From assembly GCF_018904615.1 (NCBI RefSeq), contig NZ_JADCNH010000010.1, positions 1 through 64,000 on the forward strand: a stretch of 64,000 nt of DNA, given 5' to 3'. A model generated the notes under the pieces. That model had not been told where the DNA came from and made no database searches. It saw nothing but the letters and a program-made list of their open reading frames with translations. The translations under genes were made by a program, and so were the position numbers. Every line of letters starts with the position of its first letter. Within the stretch, counting starts at the first letter, position 1. The DNA is from Verticiella alkaliphila. GTDB taxonomy: Bacteria > Pseudomonadota > Gammaproteobacteria > Burkholderiales > Burkholderiaceae_B. This document shows positions 29,399-38,535 of this stretch, in pieces.

Positions 29399-30322
29399 AT
29401 GCCGTACGACGACGAGATTACCCGTCACGTCTTTCCCGGCGCCCGCGCGCCGGATCGCCAGCGCCGCATCGAGGCCAACGGCATCACGCTGGCCACCTAC
29501 GAATGGGGTGCGGCCGACGCGCCGCCGCTGCTGCTCGTGCACGGGGCCATGGACTTCGCGCGCACCTTCGATGGCTTCGCGCCGCTGATCGCCGACGCCG
29601 GCTACCGGGTGGTGGCCTACGACCAGCGCGGCCACGGCGATTCGGACCACACCGACCTCTACAGCTGGGTGGCCGACGAGCGCGACATGCTCGCCGTGAT
29701 CGATGCCACCACACGCGAGCCGTGCCCCGCGATCGGTCACAGCAAGGGCGGCTCGATGCTCGCCCACGCCATCCAGGCGCTGCCCCACCGCTTCACGCGC
29801 TTCGTCGCACTCGACGGCCTGCCCTACCGCAGCAAGCATCCCGAGACGGCCATGCGTGAGACCAAGTCCATGACAGCCGAGAAGATCGCCGACTGGCTGG
29901 ATCACCGCCATGGCGCGGACCGGGCCGTGCGCAAGCCCGGCGCGCTGGAGGATCTCGCTCGCCGACGGGCCCGCATGAACCCGCGCCTGTCGCACGAATG
30001 GCTGTGCTATCTCGTCACGCTGGGCGCGCGGCGCGATCCGGATGGCTGGCGCTGGAAGATCGATCCCACCCTGCGCTCGGGCGGCTTCGGCCCGTTCCGA
30101 TCGCGCTGGATCACGGATCGGCTGCCGGGCTTTCCCATCCCCATGCTGGCGGTGTTCGGCACGGTCACCGAGCCCATGGGCTGGGACGTCACCGCCGACG
30201 AGCTCGCCCCCTGGCTGCCGTCCAGCACCCGCATCGAGGTCATGCAGGACACCGGCCACTTCATCCACATCGAGCGGCCGCAGGACACCGCGGCGCTCGT
30301 CATCGATTTCCTGCGCGCATGA
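29399..30322 (+). CDS. alpha/beta hydrolase
   Basis: A 307-residue alpha/beta-fold hydrolase. LLLVHGAMDF supplies the oxyanion strand, AIGHSKGGSM places the nucleophile Ser115, and DTGHFIHIERP near the end supplies the histidine. All three triad elements are visible. ATG 29399 has AGGAA directly upstream. It directly follows the importer ATPases and probably acts on the imported compound, by inference an ester, amide or lactone. Confidence 0.8.
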   Translation: MPYDDEITRHVFPGARAPDRQRRIEANGITLATYEWGAADAPPLLLVHGAMDFARTFDGFAPLIADAGYRVVAYDQRGHGDSDHTDLYSWVADERDMLAVIDATTREPCPAIGHSKGGSMLAHAIQALPHRFTRFVALDGLPYRSKHPETAMRETKSMTAEKIADWLDHRHGADRAVRKPGALEDLARRRARMNPRLSHEWLCYLVTLGARRDPDGWRWKIDPTLRSGGFGPFRSRWITDRLPGFPIPMLAVFGTVTEPMGWDVTADELAPWLPSSTRIEVMQDTGHFIHIERPQDTAALVIDFLRA

Positions 30323-30984
30323 TCGAGTACCTGCAGCACAATCGCATTCGCCTCGCCCTGCACACGCTCAAGCCGGGTCCCGGGCGCGCCCTGCTCCTCC
30401 TGCACGGCCTGGGCGAGCGCGCGCCGCGCACGCTGCCCGCCGACTGCGCCGGGTGGCCCGGCGCGGTGCATGCCCTGGACTTCACCGGCCACGGAGAATC
30501 CCAGATCCCGCGCGGCGGCGGTTATACGTGCGAGCTGCTGCTCGCCGACGCGGACATCGCGCTTGCCCGCCTGGGCGAAGCCACAGTCTGCGGTCGGGGC
30601 CTGGGCGGCTACATCGCCCTGCTCCTGGCCGGCGCACGCCCGCAGGCCGTGCATGGCGCCATCCTGCGCGACGGGCCTGGGCTGTCGGGCGGTGGCACGC
30701 ATACGAAACATCCCTACATTCCTGTGGTCGACACCAGCCGCGTCGGCGCGCCCGACCCCTTCGCCCTGGCGGATCTAGCCACGGACGCCCGCCCGCCGAG
30801 CTACGCCGCCCACTACGCGATGCTCGCCGACATGCGCTCGCCGCTGCCGCGCCCGGTCACCCTGTGTGCGCGCGAACAGCCCGAATGGCTCGTCGCCGTC
30901 ACCGCTGCGCTGGGCCTGGAGTGGACGGCCTTCGACGATGCCTTGCAAGCCTACGCGCACGCGCCACACGGCCAACCATCATGA
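30319..30984 (+). CDS. alpha/beta hydrolase-like protein lacking the nucleophile serine
   Basis: A 221-residue alpha/beta-fold protein overlapping its neighbours by 4 bases on both sides (ATGA). It has LLLLHGLGERAPR and a nucleophile-elbow sequence CGRGLGGY. There the usual serine of G-x-S-x-G is replaced by Gly94. No clear catalytic histidine motif is seen at the end. It may be a non-catalytic partner of the preceding hydrolase, or use a different residue. Confidence 0.7.
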   Translation: MIEYLQHNRIRLALHTLKPGPGRALLLLHGLGERAPRTLPADCAGWPGAVHALDFTGHGESQIPRGGGYTCELLLADADIALARLGEATVCGRGLGGYIALLLAGARPQAVHGAILRDGPGLSGGGTHTKHPYIPVVDTSRVGAPDPFALADLATDARPPSYAAHYAMLADMRSPLPRPVTLCAREQPEWLVAVTAALGLEWTAFDDALQAYAHAPHGQPS

Positions 30985-32285
30985 AACCCCTCGCTGCGCC
31001 CGAGACTGTCCCGGGTGCTCTGACCGAGCGCGCCTATCGCGCCCAGGTGCTGCGCGATCTGAAGCGCAACTACATCGCCAACCTCGCGCACGGCATGCTG
31101 GGCATGACGGGCTTTCGGCTGGTGAGCGCACCCACCTTCGTGCCGGCCTACATCTACCTGCTGTCGGGCTCGCAACTGGCGGTGGGCATCGCCCTCTCGG
31201 CGCAGTTCCTCGGCATGGCCATGTCGTCCATCTGGGGAGCCACGCTGATCGAGCATCGTCATCGGGTGATGCCGATGGTGTATCTCGTGGGCTGGCTGAT
31301 GCGCGCCCAGATTCTCGGGCTTGCGGTGTCGGCCTGGCTGCTGGACGGCGCCGCCGCGCTGGTGGCGGCCTGCCTCTTTCTCGGCCTCTTCGGCTTCTTC
31401 GGCGGCATGCAGGGGGTGAGCTTTCACTTCCTCATGTCCAAGGTGATCCCTGTCAACAAACGCGGGCGCCTGACCGGCATGCGCAATTTTCTGGGCGGGC
31501 TCGCGGCAGCGGCCGTGGCCTGGGCAGGCGGTCGCTACCTGGTGGAGCATCAGGCCTTCGGCAACGGCTATGCGAGCACCTTCTTCGTCGCCTTCATCCT
31601 GACGAGCCTGGGCATCAGCGCATTGAGCTTCGTGCGGGAACCGCCTTCGCCGGACGTCCATGGCCGCCGCCCCTTCCTCGGCAGCCTGCGCGAGCTGCCG
31701 GATCTGCTGCGCGCGGATCCGGCCTTCACTCGATTCTTCATCGCCCGCGCCCTGGCCGCGCTCGGCATGGTGGGCGTGCCCTTCTACGCGATCTACACCG
31801 GGCGCTTTCTCGCACTCACCGGCACCTCGCTCGCGGTGCTCTCGCTGTCTTTCCTGCTCGCACAGACGGTCAGCAACCTTGCCTGGGGCCGGCTCGCCGA
31901 TCGCCGCGGCAATCGCGCGGTGTTCCTCGCCAGCGTGAGCCTCTGGGCCGCCGGCACGGCATTGCTGCTGGCCAACGACACCCTGGCCGGCTTCGCGCTG
32001 GCCTTTGCCGCCCTGGGCGCGGGGCACGGCGGCTTTCAGCTGAGCGCGCAGAATCTGGTGCTGGAGTTCGGCACGCGCGCGGACCTGCCCATGCGCATCG
32101 CCGTGTCCGACACCGCCTGCTACGCGATGATGGCCACCGGCCCGATCCTGGGTGGCGTCATTGCCGAGAGTGCCGGCTTCATTCCCCTCTTTGCCATCGC
32201 CATCGCCGTCAAGGTGCTCGCGCTGGCCGCCATCCTGCGGGTGCCCGAGCCACGCTTTCGCACCCAGCCCGCCCGCCAACCCTGA
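30981..32285 (+). CDS. MFS transporter
   Basis: A 434-residue, 12-helix major facilitator. The N-terminal half includes GFRLVSAPTFVPAYIYLLSG and NKRGRLTGMRNFLGG, and the second-half loop is WGRLADRRGNRAVFLA. It starts within the stop of the hydrolase-like gene. No clear substrate group can be recognised. Placed between hydrolases and a CoA ligase, it may export a by-product or import the acid directly. Confidence 0.82.
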   Translation: MKPLAAPETVPGALTERAYRAQVLRDLKRNYIANLAHGMLGMTGFRLVSAPTFVPAYIYLLSGSQLAVGIALSAQFLGMAMSSIWGATLIEHRHRVMPMVYLVGWLMRAQILGLAVSAWLLDGAAALVAACLFLGLFGFFGGMQGVSFHFLMSKVIPVNKRGRLTGMRNFLGGLAAAAVAWAGGRYLVEHQAFGNGYASTFFVAFILTSLGISALSFVREPPSPDVHGRRPFLGSLRELPDLLRADPAFTRFFIARALAALGMVGVPFYAIYTGRFLALTGTSLAVLSLSFLLAQTVSNLAWGRLADRRGNRAVFLASVSLWAAGTALLLANDTLAGFALAFAALGAGHGGFQLSAQNLVLEFGTRADLPMRIAVSDTACYAMMATGPILGGVIAESAGFIPLFAIAIAVKVLALAAILRVPEPRFRTQPARQP

Positions 32286-32305
32286 TCTGCCGCCCGGAGA
32301 TTCGC

Positions 32306-34078
32306 ATGGACGATCGCGCCTACCCCGAATTCAGCTCGCGCTACCCGCTCTTGCTCACCACGCTCATGAAGCGGCCCGTGGCGCTCTATCCCGAGCAGAT
32401 CGGCGTGGTCTACCGCCATCACCAGACGGGCCACTACACCCGGCTCACCTGGCGGCAGTGGCACGAGCGCGTGTGCCGACTCGCCAACGCGCTGACCGGC
32501 CCACTTGGCGTGCGCCCCGGCGCGCCGCCCGCCCTGGGCGATCGCGTGGGCACCATGGCCTTCAACACCCACCGGCACCTGGAGCTCTACTACGCCGTGC
32601 CTGGCGTGGGCGCCACCTTGCATGCCATCAACATCCGGCTCTCGCCCGAGCACGTGGCCTACACCATCCGCCACGCGCAGGATCACACCCTCTTCGTGGA
32701 CGACACGGCACTGCCGCTGCTGGACGCCATCTGGGACAAGGTGAGCGACGTGGTTCGCCAGGTGGTGGTGATGTCGGACGACCCCGGCCTGCCGGCCTCC
32801 CGCATCCCGGGCCTCATCGCTTACGAAGACCTCATCGCCGCCGAATCCGCCGAGCACGCCTGGGCCTATCTGGACGAGAACACCAACGCCACGCTGTGCT
32901 ACACGACCGGCACCACCGGGCTGCCCAAGGGGGCCGTCTTCACGCACCGCCAGCTCTACCTCATGGCCCTGCATTCGCTGGCCGCGCAGAGCATGTCCAA
33001 CACCCCGGCGCACAGCACGCAGGAACGTCTGGGCGAGAACACGGTGCCGCTGCTCAACACACCGCTCTTTCACGCGCACGGCTGGGGCGCGCCGTTCACC
33101 TCCGTGTTCTGCGCGCAGAAGGTGGTGCTGCCCGGCACCTTCACCGTGCAGGGCTTCTGCGAGCTCGTGCAGACAGAGAAGGTGACTTCTGTCGGGGTGG
33201 TGCCCACCATTGCCGCCATGCTCGTGGCCTACCCCGAGCTGCACCGCTATGACCTCTCCAGCCTCACCCGCGTGGGCGTGGGCGGTGGCGCGCTGCCGCT
33301 GGGCCTCAAGGCCAAGCTCGAGAAGCTCCTGCCGAGCTTCCAGGTAAGCTCGGGCTATGGCATGACCGAGACGGCGCCCGTAGCCATCACGGCCTTCGTG
33401 AAGAAGCACATGGTGGACTGGGGCAAGGCGCGCGTGGACGAGATGATGGTGAAGACCGGCATCCCCATCCCGGGCCTGGAAGTCCAGGTCGTCGACGAGA
33501 GCGGCCGCCCCGTGGCGCGTGACGGCCAGAGCATCGGCGAGATCGTCATGCGCGGGCCGTGGGTGACGGAGCGCTACTACGAGAACGCCGAGAAGACGGC
33601 CGAAGTCTGGCACGACGGCTGGTTCCACACCGGTGACATCGCCACCGTGGATTCAGAAGGCATCATCGTGATCGCCGACCGCATCAAGGACGTGATCCGC
33701 AGCGGTGCGGAGATGGTGCCTACCGTGCTGCTGGAGAACCTGATCGCCATGGCGGATTTCGTGCTGGAGGCCACGGTGGTGGGCGTGCCGGACCCCATCT
33801 GGGGCGAGCGCCCCCTGGCGCTGGTGCAGATCCGTCAGGGGTTCGATGCCACCGAAGCGGACGTGGTGGACTTTCTCGTCGAACACGGCGTGCGCACGGG
33901 CAAGATCACCGCGTGGATGGTGCCCAGGCTCGTGGCGCTGGTGGACCAGATCCCGCGCACCAGCGTGGGCAAGTTCGACAAGAAGGCCGTGCGGGAGCGC
34001 ATCGACGAGTTCGTCGCGCTCGCTCGCGAAGTGCCGCCGCGCGAGGCGGCGGACGCGCCTGCTGCGATCAGATCGTGA
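32306..34078 (+). CDS. AMP-dependent acyl-CoA synthetase
   Basis: A 590-residue ANL-superfamily ligase that activates a carboxylic acid with ATP and CoA. Motifs are LCYTTGTTGLPKGAVFTHR, SSGYGMTETAPVA, the hinge region WFHTGDIATVDSEG and IKDVIRSGAEMV, and the catalytic lysine region TSVGKFDKKAVRE. Length and motifs fit medium- or long-chain fatty acyl-CoA ligases. GGAGA lies 7 bases before ATG 32306. It would feed acyl-CoA to the dehydrogenases upstream. The end overlaps the convergent SDR gene by 11 bases. Confidence 0.88.
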   Translation: MDDRAYPEFSSRYPLLLTTLMKRPVALYPEQIGVVYRHHQTGHYTRLTWRQWHERVCRLANALTGPLGVRPGAPPALGDRVGTMAFNTHRHLELYYAVPGVGATLHAINIRLSPEHVAYTIRHAQDHTLFVDDTALPLLDAIWDKVSDVVRQVVVMSDDPGLPASRIPGLIAYEDLIAAESAEHAWAYLDENTNATLCYTTGTTGLPKGAVFTHRQLYLMALHSLAAQSMSNTPAHSTQERLGENTVPLLNTPLFHAHGWGAPFTSVFCAQKVVLPGTFTVQGFCELVQTEKVTSVGVVPTIAAMLVAYPELHRYDLSSLTRVGVGGGALPLGLKAKLEKLLPSFQVSSGYGMTETAPVAITAFVKKHMVDWGKARVDEMMVKTGIPIPGLEVQVVDESGRPVARDGQSIGEIVMRGPWVTERYYENAEKTAEVWHDGWFHTGDIATVDSEGIIVIADRIKDVIRSGAEMVPTVLLENLIAMADFVLEATVVGVPDPIWGERPLALVQIRQGFDATEADVVDFLVEHGVRTGKITAWMVPRLVALVDQIPRTSVGKFDKKAVRERIDEFVALAREVPPREAADAPAAIRS

Positions 34079-34832
34079 CGCCGCCGTCGATCACGATGGA
34101 CTGCCCCGTGAGGAAGGTGGCGGCCGGCGAGGCCAGGAACACGGCGGCTCCGGCGATCTCGTCGGGCTCGCCGATGCGGCCCAGCGGCGTGGTGGCCGTG
34201 CGGCGCTTCAGGGCCTCCGGGTCCTCCCACAGCGCGCGGGCAAAGTCCGTGCGGATCAGGCCCGGCGCGATGCAGTTCACACGGATGTTGTGCTTGCCAT
34301 ACTCCACCGCCAGATTGCGCGCGAGCTGGAAATCTGCCGCCTTGGAGATGTTGTAGGCACCAATGACCGGCGAGCCGCGCAGCCCGCCGATGGAGGAGAC
34401 GATGATGATGGATCCGTCCTTGCGCTCGATCATCTGTGGCACGGCCATCTGGATCAGCCAGTGATTGGCGATCACGTTGTTCTCGAGGATCTTGCGGAAC
34501 TGATCGTCCTCGATGCCGCCCAAGGGGCCATAGTAGGGATTCGAGGCCGCGTTGCAGACGACGGTGTCGATGCGGCCGAAGCGTTCCTGGGTGGTATCCA
34601 CGAGCCGGCGCAGATCGTCCTTGGACGAGATGTTCGCCGGCACGGCGATGGCGGTGCCGGCGCCATGCCGGGCATCGATGGCATCCACCACGGCCTGGCA
34701 GGCGTCCGCCTTGCGCGAGGAGATGACGACCTTGGCACCCTGCTCGGCCATGCGTTCGGCAATGGCCTTGCCGATGCCACGGGACGATCCGGTGATGATG
34801 GCGACCTTGCCATCGAGCGAGAACAACGACAT
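34068..34832 (-). CDS. short-chain dehydrogenase/reductase
   Basis: A 254-residue classical SDR. ITGSSRGIGKAIAE binds NAD(P), NAASNPYYGP is a variant NNAG site, the active site is SSIGG with YNISKAAD, and the C-terminal FLTGQSIVIDGG is present. ATG 34832 places the cofactor motif at residue 12, as usual. It is divergent from the tandem-TetR gene and likely controlled by it. The substrate is unknown. Confidence 0.88.
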   Translation of the reverse strand: MSLFSLDGKVAIITGSSRGIGKAIAERMAEQGAKVVISSRKADACQAVVDAIDARHGAGTAIAVPANISSKDDLRRLVDTTQERFGRIDTVVCNAASNPYYGPLGGIEDDQFRKILENNVIANHWLIQMAVPQMIERKDGSIIIVSSIGGLRGSPVIGAYNISKAADFQLARNLAVEYGKHNIRVNCIAPGLIRTDFARALWEDPEALKRRTATTPLGRIGEPDEIAGAAVFLASPAATFLTGQSIVIDGGVTI

Positions 34833-34972
34833 GGGAATCCTCCGGGTGTTCGCCTCATTGGCGCGCGGCGGAGGCGAACTGATTATTCGAATCTTCGGGT
34901 TGACCGCGCTTTCCTGCGAATGGTGAACCAAGATACCCTATCATTCAAGGCATACCGAGTTTTTTATCGACC

Positions 34973-36220
34973 GTGTCCAACGCCCTGATGACCCAGACCA
35001 CCCGCCCGCAGAGCCCGCGGTTCCAGGCCAAGCGCGATGCCATCCTGGATGCCGCCGCCAGCCTTTTCAACCAGATGGGGGTCAAGGGCGCGACGCTGTC
35101 CGACATCGCCGCACGCGTCGGTCTCATCACGACGAGCGTCACCTACTACTACCGGCGCAAGGAGCAGCTCGCCACCGCGTGCATCCACCGCACCATCGAG
35201 GCGCTGGCCGAGACGACGCGTGCCGCAGCCGAGGCGCCGGGGCTGGATGCGCGCATCCACGCCTTCTTTCGTGGCCATGCCGCACGGCTGGCAGACACCG
35301 CGCGGGGGACGACGCCCGCGCTCGTGCAGCTGAACGATCTGCGGGCGCTTCCGGATCCGTACTTCCAGGAAGTGTCCACGGCCTACACCACCCTCTTTCG
35401 TCAGGTGCGCGCCCTGATCTCAGCGCCTGATGCACCCGTGGTGCCGCGGGCCAACCTGAACGCCCGCGCGCATTACGTCCTGTCGATCTCGCACTGGATG
35501 CGCACCTGGACGCACGACTTCGACGCCGACGAGTATGAACGCATGGCCGATCGCGTGAGCGACATCGTGCTCCATGGCATCGCGGCCCCCGGCACGTCCT
35601 GGCAGGACGCCGACGACGCCGCGCCGCACTGGGCACTCGTCGATGAGCCGCAGGCCACGGCGGAAGCCTTTCTGCGCGCGGCCTCCGAGCTCGTGAACGA
35701 ACAGGGTTACCGCGGCGCCTCCGTGGACAAGATCTCCGCGCGCCTGAACGTCACCAAGGGCGCGTTCTACCACCACAACGACAACAAGGAAGACGTGGTG
35801 CTGCGCTGCTTCGAGCGCACCTTCCACGTCATCCGTCGCGCCATCGAGGCCTCGCGCACGGACGGTGGCAACGGCTGGGAGCGCACCTCGGCCATCGTGC
35901 GGGCACTCGTGGCCTTTCAGCTCTCGCCGGCCGGGCCGCTGCTGCGCATGGGCGCCACCACCGTGCTGTCAGATCTGTCGCAGCGTCTGGACGTGATGGC
36001 CGACATGCGCCGTGTCACCCAGCGCATCGCCGGCGACATCGTGGACGGCATGATCGACGGCTCCGTGCGCCCGCTCGATCCCTTGCTTGCCGCGCAAGTC
36101 GCCACGGCCACGATCAACAACGCGTCGGAATTGCGCGACTGGGTGAGCCAGGCATCGTCCGAGAATGTGCCGCGCCTGTTCGTGCGGCCCATGCTGCTGG
36201 GCTTGCGCAGCGCTGCCTAG
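34973..36220 (+). CDS. tandem TetR/AcrR-family regulator
   Basis: A 415-residue protein with two TetR-type DNA-binding domains. The first, at about residues 18-66, has ATLSDIAARVGLITTSVTYY. The second, at about 228-276, has VDKISARLNVTKGAFYHHND. Each is followed by a helical ligand-type domain, so it is a fused dimer-like repressor, about twice the normal length. The start is GTG 34973, with ATG 34988 as alternative. It is divergent from the SDR and downstream of the acyl-CoA ligase cluster, so it probably responds to an acyl-CoA. Confidence 0.85.
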   Translation: MSNALMTQTTRPQSPRFQAKRDAILDAAASLFNQMGVKGATLSDIAARVGLITTSVTYYYRRKEQLATACIHRTIEALAETTRAAAEAPGLDARIHAFFRGHAARLADTARGTTPALVQLNDLRALPDPYFQEVSTAYTTLFRQVRALISAPDAPVVPRANLNARAHYVLSISHWMRTWTHDFDADEYERMADRVSDIVLHGIAAPGTSWQDADDAAPHWALVDEPQATAEAFLRAASELVNEQGYRGASVDKISARLNVTKGAFYHHNDNKEDVVLRCFERTFHVIRRAIEASRTDGGNGWERTSAIVRALVAFQLSPAGPLLRMGATTVLSDLSQRLDVMADMRRVTQRIAGDIVDGMIDGSVRPLDPLLAAQVATATINNASELRDWVSQASSENVPRLFVRPMLLGLRSAA

Positions 36221-36305
36221 CGTTCTTGGCGCAAGGCGGACCGATGCCGCCGGACAGTACCAGCCCCGTATGATGCAGGGTCTCGATCTTGCTATCCGAC
36301 GCGCC

Positions 36306-38471
36306 ATGCCTCCCTACGCCAAGACGCGCCATCGCGCTCCCGCCGCCCTCCTTCTCGCCGCACCAGCCCTGTGCCTGGCCCAGGCGCAACCGCAACCGGC
36401 CACTGCCGCGGGAGGTGCCTACGCCGGCACGCTGGCCCCGGTGGTGGTGAGCAGCACGCGCACAGAAACCATCGTGTTCGACACGCCCGCCTCGGTGGAC
36501 AGCATCGATGGCGACACCATGCGCGATCGGCAACCACAGGTGGATCTCGCTGAGAGCCTCACGGGTCTGGCGGGCATGCAGATCCAGGATCGCCAGAACG
36601 ACGCACAGGATCTGCAGATCTCCATCCGCGGCTTTGGCGCACGTTCGAGCTTCGGCGTGCGCGGCGTGCGGCTGTACGTGGACGGCATTCCCGCCACCAT
36701 GCCGGACGGCCAGGGCCAGACGTCGAACATCGAGATCGCCACGACCGATCGCGTGGAAGTGCTGCGCGGGCCTTTCTCCGCGCTCTACGGCAATGCCTCG
36801 GGCGGCGTGATCCAGGTGTTCACGCGCGACGGCGAACGCCCGCCATCAGTGGGCGCCTCCTTCGCGGCAGGCAGCCACGGCATGCGGCGCTACGGCCTGA
36901 CGGCGCAAGGCGCCAACGACACCGGTGCGGGTGTGTTCGATTACACGCTCGGGGTCAATCGCACCACCACGGATGGTTATCGGGATCACAGTGCCTCGCG
37001 CCGCAACCAGGCCAATGCCAAGCTCAATCTGCAGCTGGACGACGACCGGCGCCTGACGATCATTGCCAACCATGTCGACCTGTCCGCGCAGGATCCGCTG
37101 GGCCTCACGCGCGCGCAGTTCGACGACACGCCCCGCGTGGCGCCGCTGGCGCAGCAGTACAACACCCGCAAGACGGTGCGCCAGACGCAAGGCGGCTTGC
37201 GCTACGAGCACCGGGTGACAACGGACGACACGCTCTCGGCCATGCTGTACGTGGGTACCCGTTCGACGCAGCAGTTCCTCTCCATCCCCCCTGCCCCGCA
37301 ACAAAGCCCCCTTCACGCGGGCGGCGTCATCGACCTGGAACGCGACTATGCCGGGGCGGATCTGCGCTGGACGGCCGAGCGTCAACTGGCCGGCCAGGCG
37401 CTCACCCTGATCGGCGGCGTGGCCTATGACCAGATGCGCGAGGATCGCCAGGGCTATCTGAACTATGTGGATACGCCGGCCGGCCGCGAACTGGGCGTCA
37501 TGGGCGCGCTGCGCCGCGACGAGACCAACCGCGTCCGCAATCTCGATCCGTACGTTCAGGGCTCGTGGGCCTTCGCGCCGCGCTGGACGCTGGACGCCGG
37601 CGTGCGCTGGAGCCACATCCGCTTTCGCTCCAACGATCACTACATCGTCGGCGTGAATGGGGACGACAGCGGCGATGCACGCTATCGCAAGCTCCTGCCC
37701 ATGGCCGCGCTGCGCTTTGCCGCCACCGAGGACCTGAACCTGTATGCGGCCGTGGGCCGCGGGTTCGAGACGCCCACCCTCAACGAGATCTCGTATCGCG
37801 CGGATGGCCAGGCAGGCCTGAACTTCGACCTGCGCCCGGCCACCAATACCAGCGTGGAGTTGGGTGCCAAGGCCGCGATCGCAGGCGGCACCCTCACCGC
37901 CGCCGTCTTCCAGACCCGTACGGAAGACGAGATCGTCACGGCGGTGGCGAGCGGCGGGCGCTCGACCTTCCAGAACGCGGGCCGCACGCGCCGCCATGGC
38001 GCCGAGCTCAGTTGGGCCGGCGCGCTGGTCGGCGACTGGCAGCTGCGGGCCTCGTATGCGTGGCTCGATGCGCGCTATCGCGACGACGTGTGCGCGCCCG
38101 CAGCCTGCGGGCAGAACCCTATCGTGAGCGGCAACCGCATTCCCGGTATTGCCCGCCACACGGCCTTCGCCGCGCTCGACTGGGCGCCGCCCGAGGGCTG
38201 GCGCGCCGGTGTCGACGTGCGCTATCAGGATCAGGTGTTCGTCAACGACGCGAACGAGGATGCCGCGCCATCCTATCTGGTGGCGGGTGCGAGCGTGGGC
38301 TACCGCTGGCGCCAGGGCCCGTGGTCGTGGGATGCGTTCGGCCGAGTGGACAACCTCTTTGACCGCAAGTACGCGGGCTCGGTCATCGTCAACGACGGCA
38401 ACGGCCGTTTCTTCGAATCCGCGCCGGGTCGCAACTGGAGCGCGGGCATGGGCGCGAGCTACGCGTTCTAA
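36306..38471 (+). CDS. TonB-dependent outer-membrane receptor
   Basis: A 721-residue precursor with signal peptide to about residue 24 (LCLAQAQ). The plug domain includes APVVVSSTRTET (TonB box-like), DLQISIRGFGARSSFGVRG and the VEVLRGPFSALYGNASGGVI signature. Beta-barrel strands fill the rest, ending WSAGMGASYAF with the terminal phenylalanine needed for outer-membrane insertion. It imports iron complexes, cobalamin or another scarce ligand; the ligand is not recognisable. ATG 36270 would add 12 residues before the signal. Confidence 0.88.
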   Translation: MPPYAKTRHRAPAALLLAAPALCLAQAQPQPATAAGGAYAGTLAPVVVSSTRTETIVFDTPASVDSIDGDTMRDRQPQVDLAESLTGLAGMQIQDRQNDAQDLQISIRGFGARSSFGVRGVRLYVDGIPATMPDGQGQTSNIEIATTDRVEVLRGPFSALYGNASGGVIQVFTRDGERPPSVGASFAAGSHGMRRYGLTAQGANDTGAGVFDYTLGVNRTTTDGYRDHSASRRNQANAKLNLQLDDDRRLTIIANHVDLSAQDPLGLTRAQFDDTPRVAPLAQQYNTRKTVRQTQGGLRYEHRVTTDDTLSAMLYVGTRSTQQFLSIPPAPQQSPLHAGGVIDLERDYAGADLRWTAERQLAGQALTLIGGVAYDQMREDRQGYLNYVDTPAGRELGVMGALRRDETNRVRNLDPYVQGSWAFAPRWTLDAGVRWSHIRFRSNDHYIVGVNGDDSGDARYRKLLPMAALRFAATEDLNLYAAVGRGFETPTLNEISYRADGQAGLNFDLRPATNTSVELGAKAAIAGGTLTAAVFQTRTEDEIVTAVASGGRSTFQNAGRTRRHGAELSWAGALVGDWQLRASYAWLDARYRDDVCAPAACGQNPIVSGNRIPGIARHTAFAALDWAPPEGWRAGVDVRYQDQVFVNDANEDAAPSYLVAGASVGYRWRQGPWSWDAFGRVDNLFDRKYAGSVIVNDGNGRFFESAPGRNWSAGMGASYAF

Positions 38472-38485
38472 GCCAGAAAGCGTAC

Positions 38486-38517
38486 GGGGGGCGGGCCGGT
38501 GCCCCGGCCCGCCCCCC
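38486..38517. terminator. long perfect hairpin between convergent genes
   Basis: A 14-bp perfect stem, GGGGGGCGGGCCGG with CCGGCCCGCCCCCC, and a four-base loop TGCC. It lies 15 bases after the TonB receptor stop, between two convergent genes. Only a short GCGTTTC follows, so it probably acts in both directions but is not a classical T-run terminator. Confidence 0.65.
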
Positions 38518-38535
38518 GCGTTTCTGCACGGCGTA

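Noticed and set aside
38486-38517. A classical rho-independent terminator
   Set aside because: The stem is very strong, but no T run of four or more follows on either strand, so it is only listed as a terminator-like hairpin between convergent genes.
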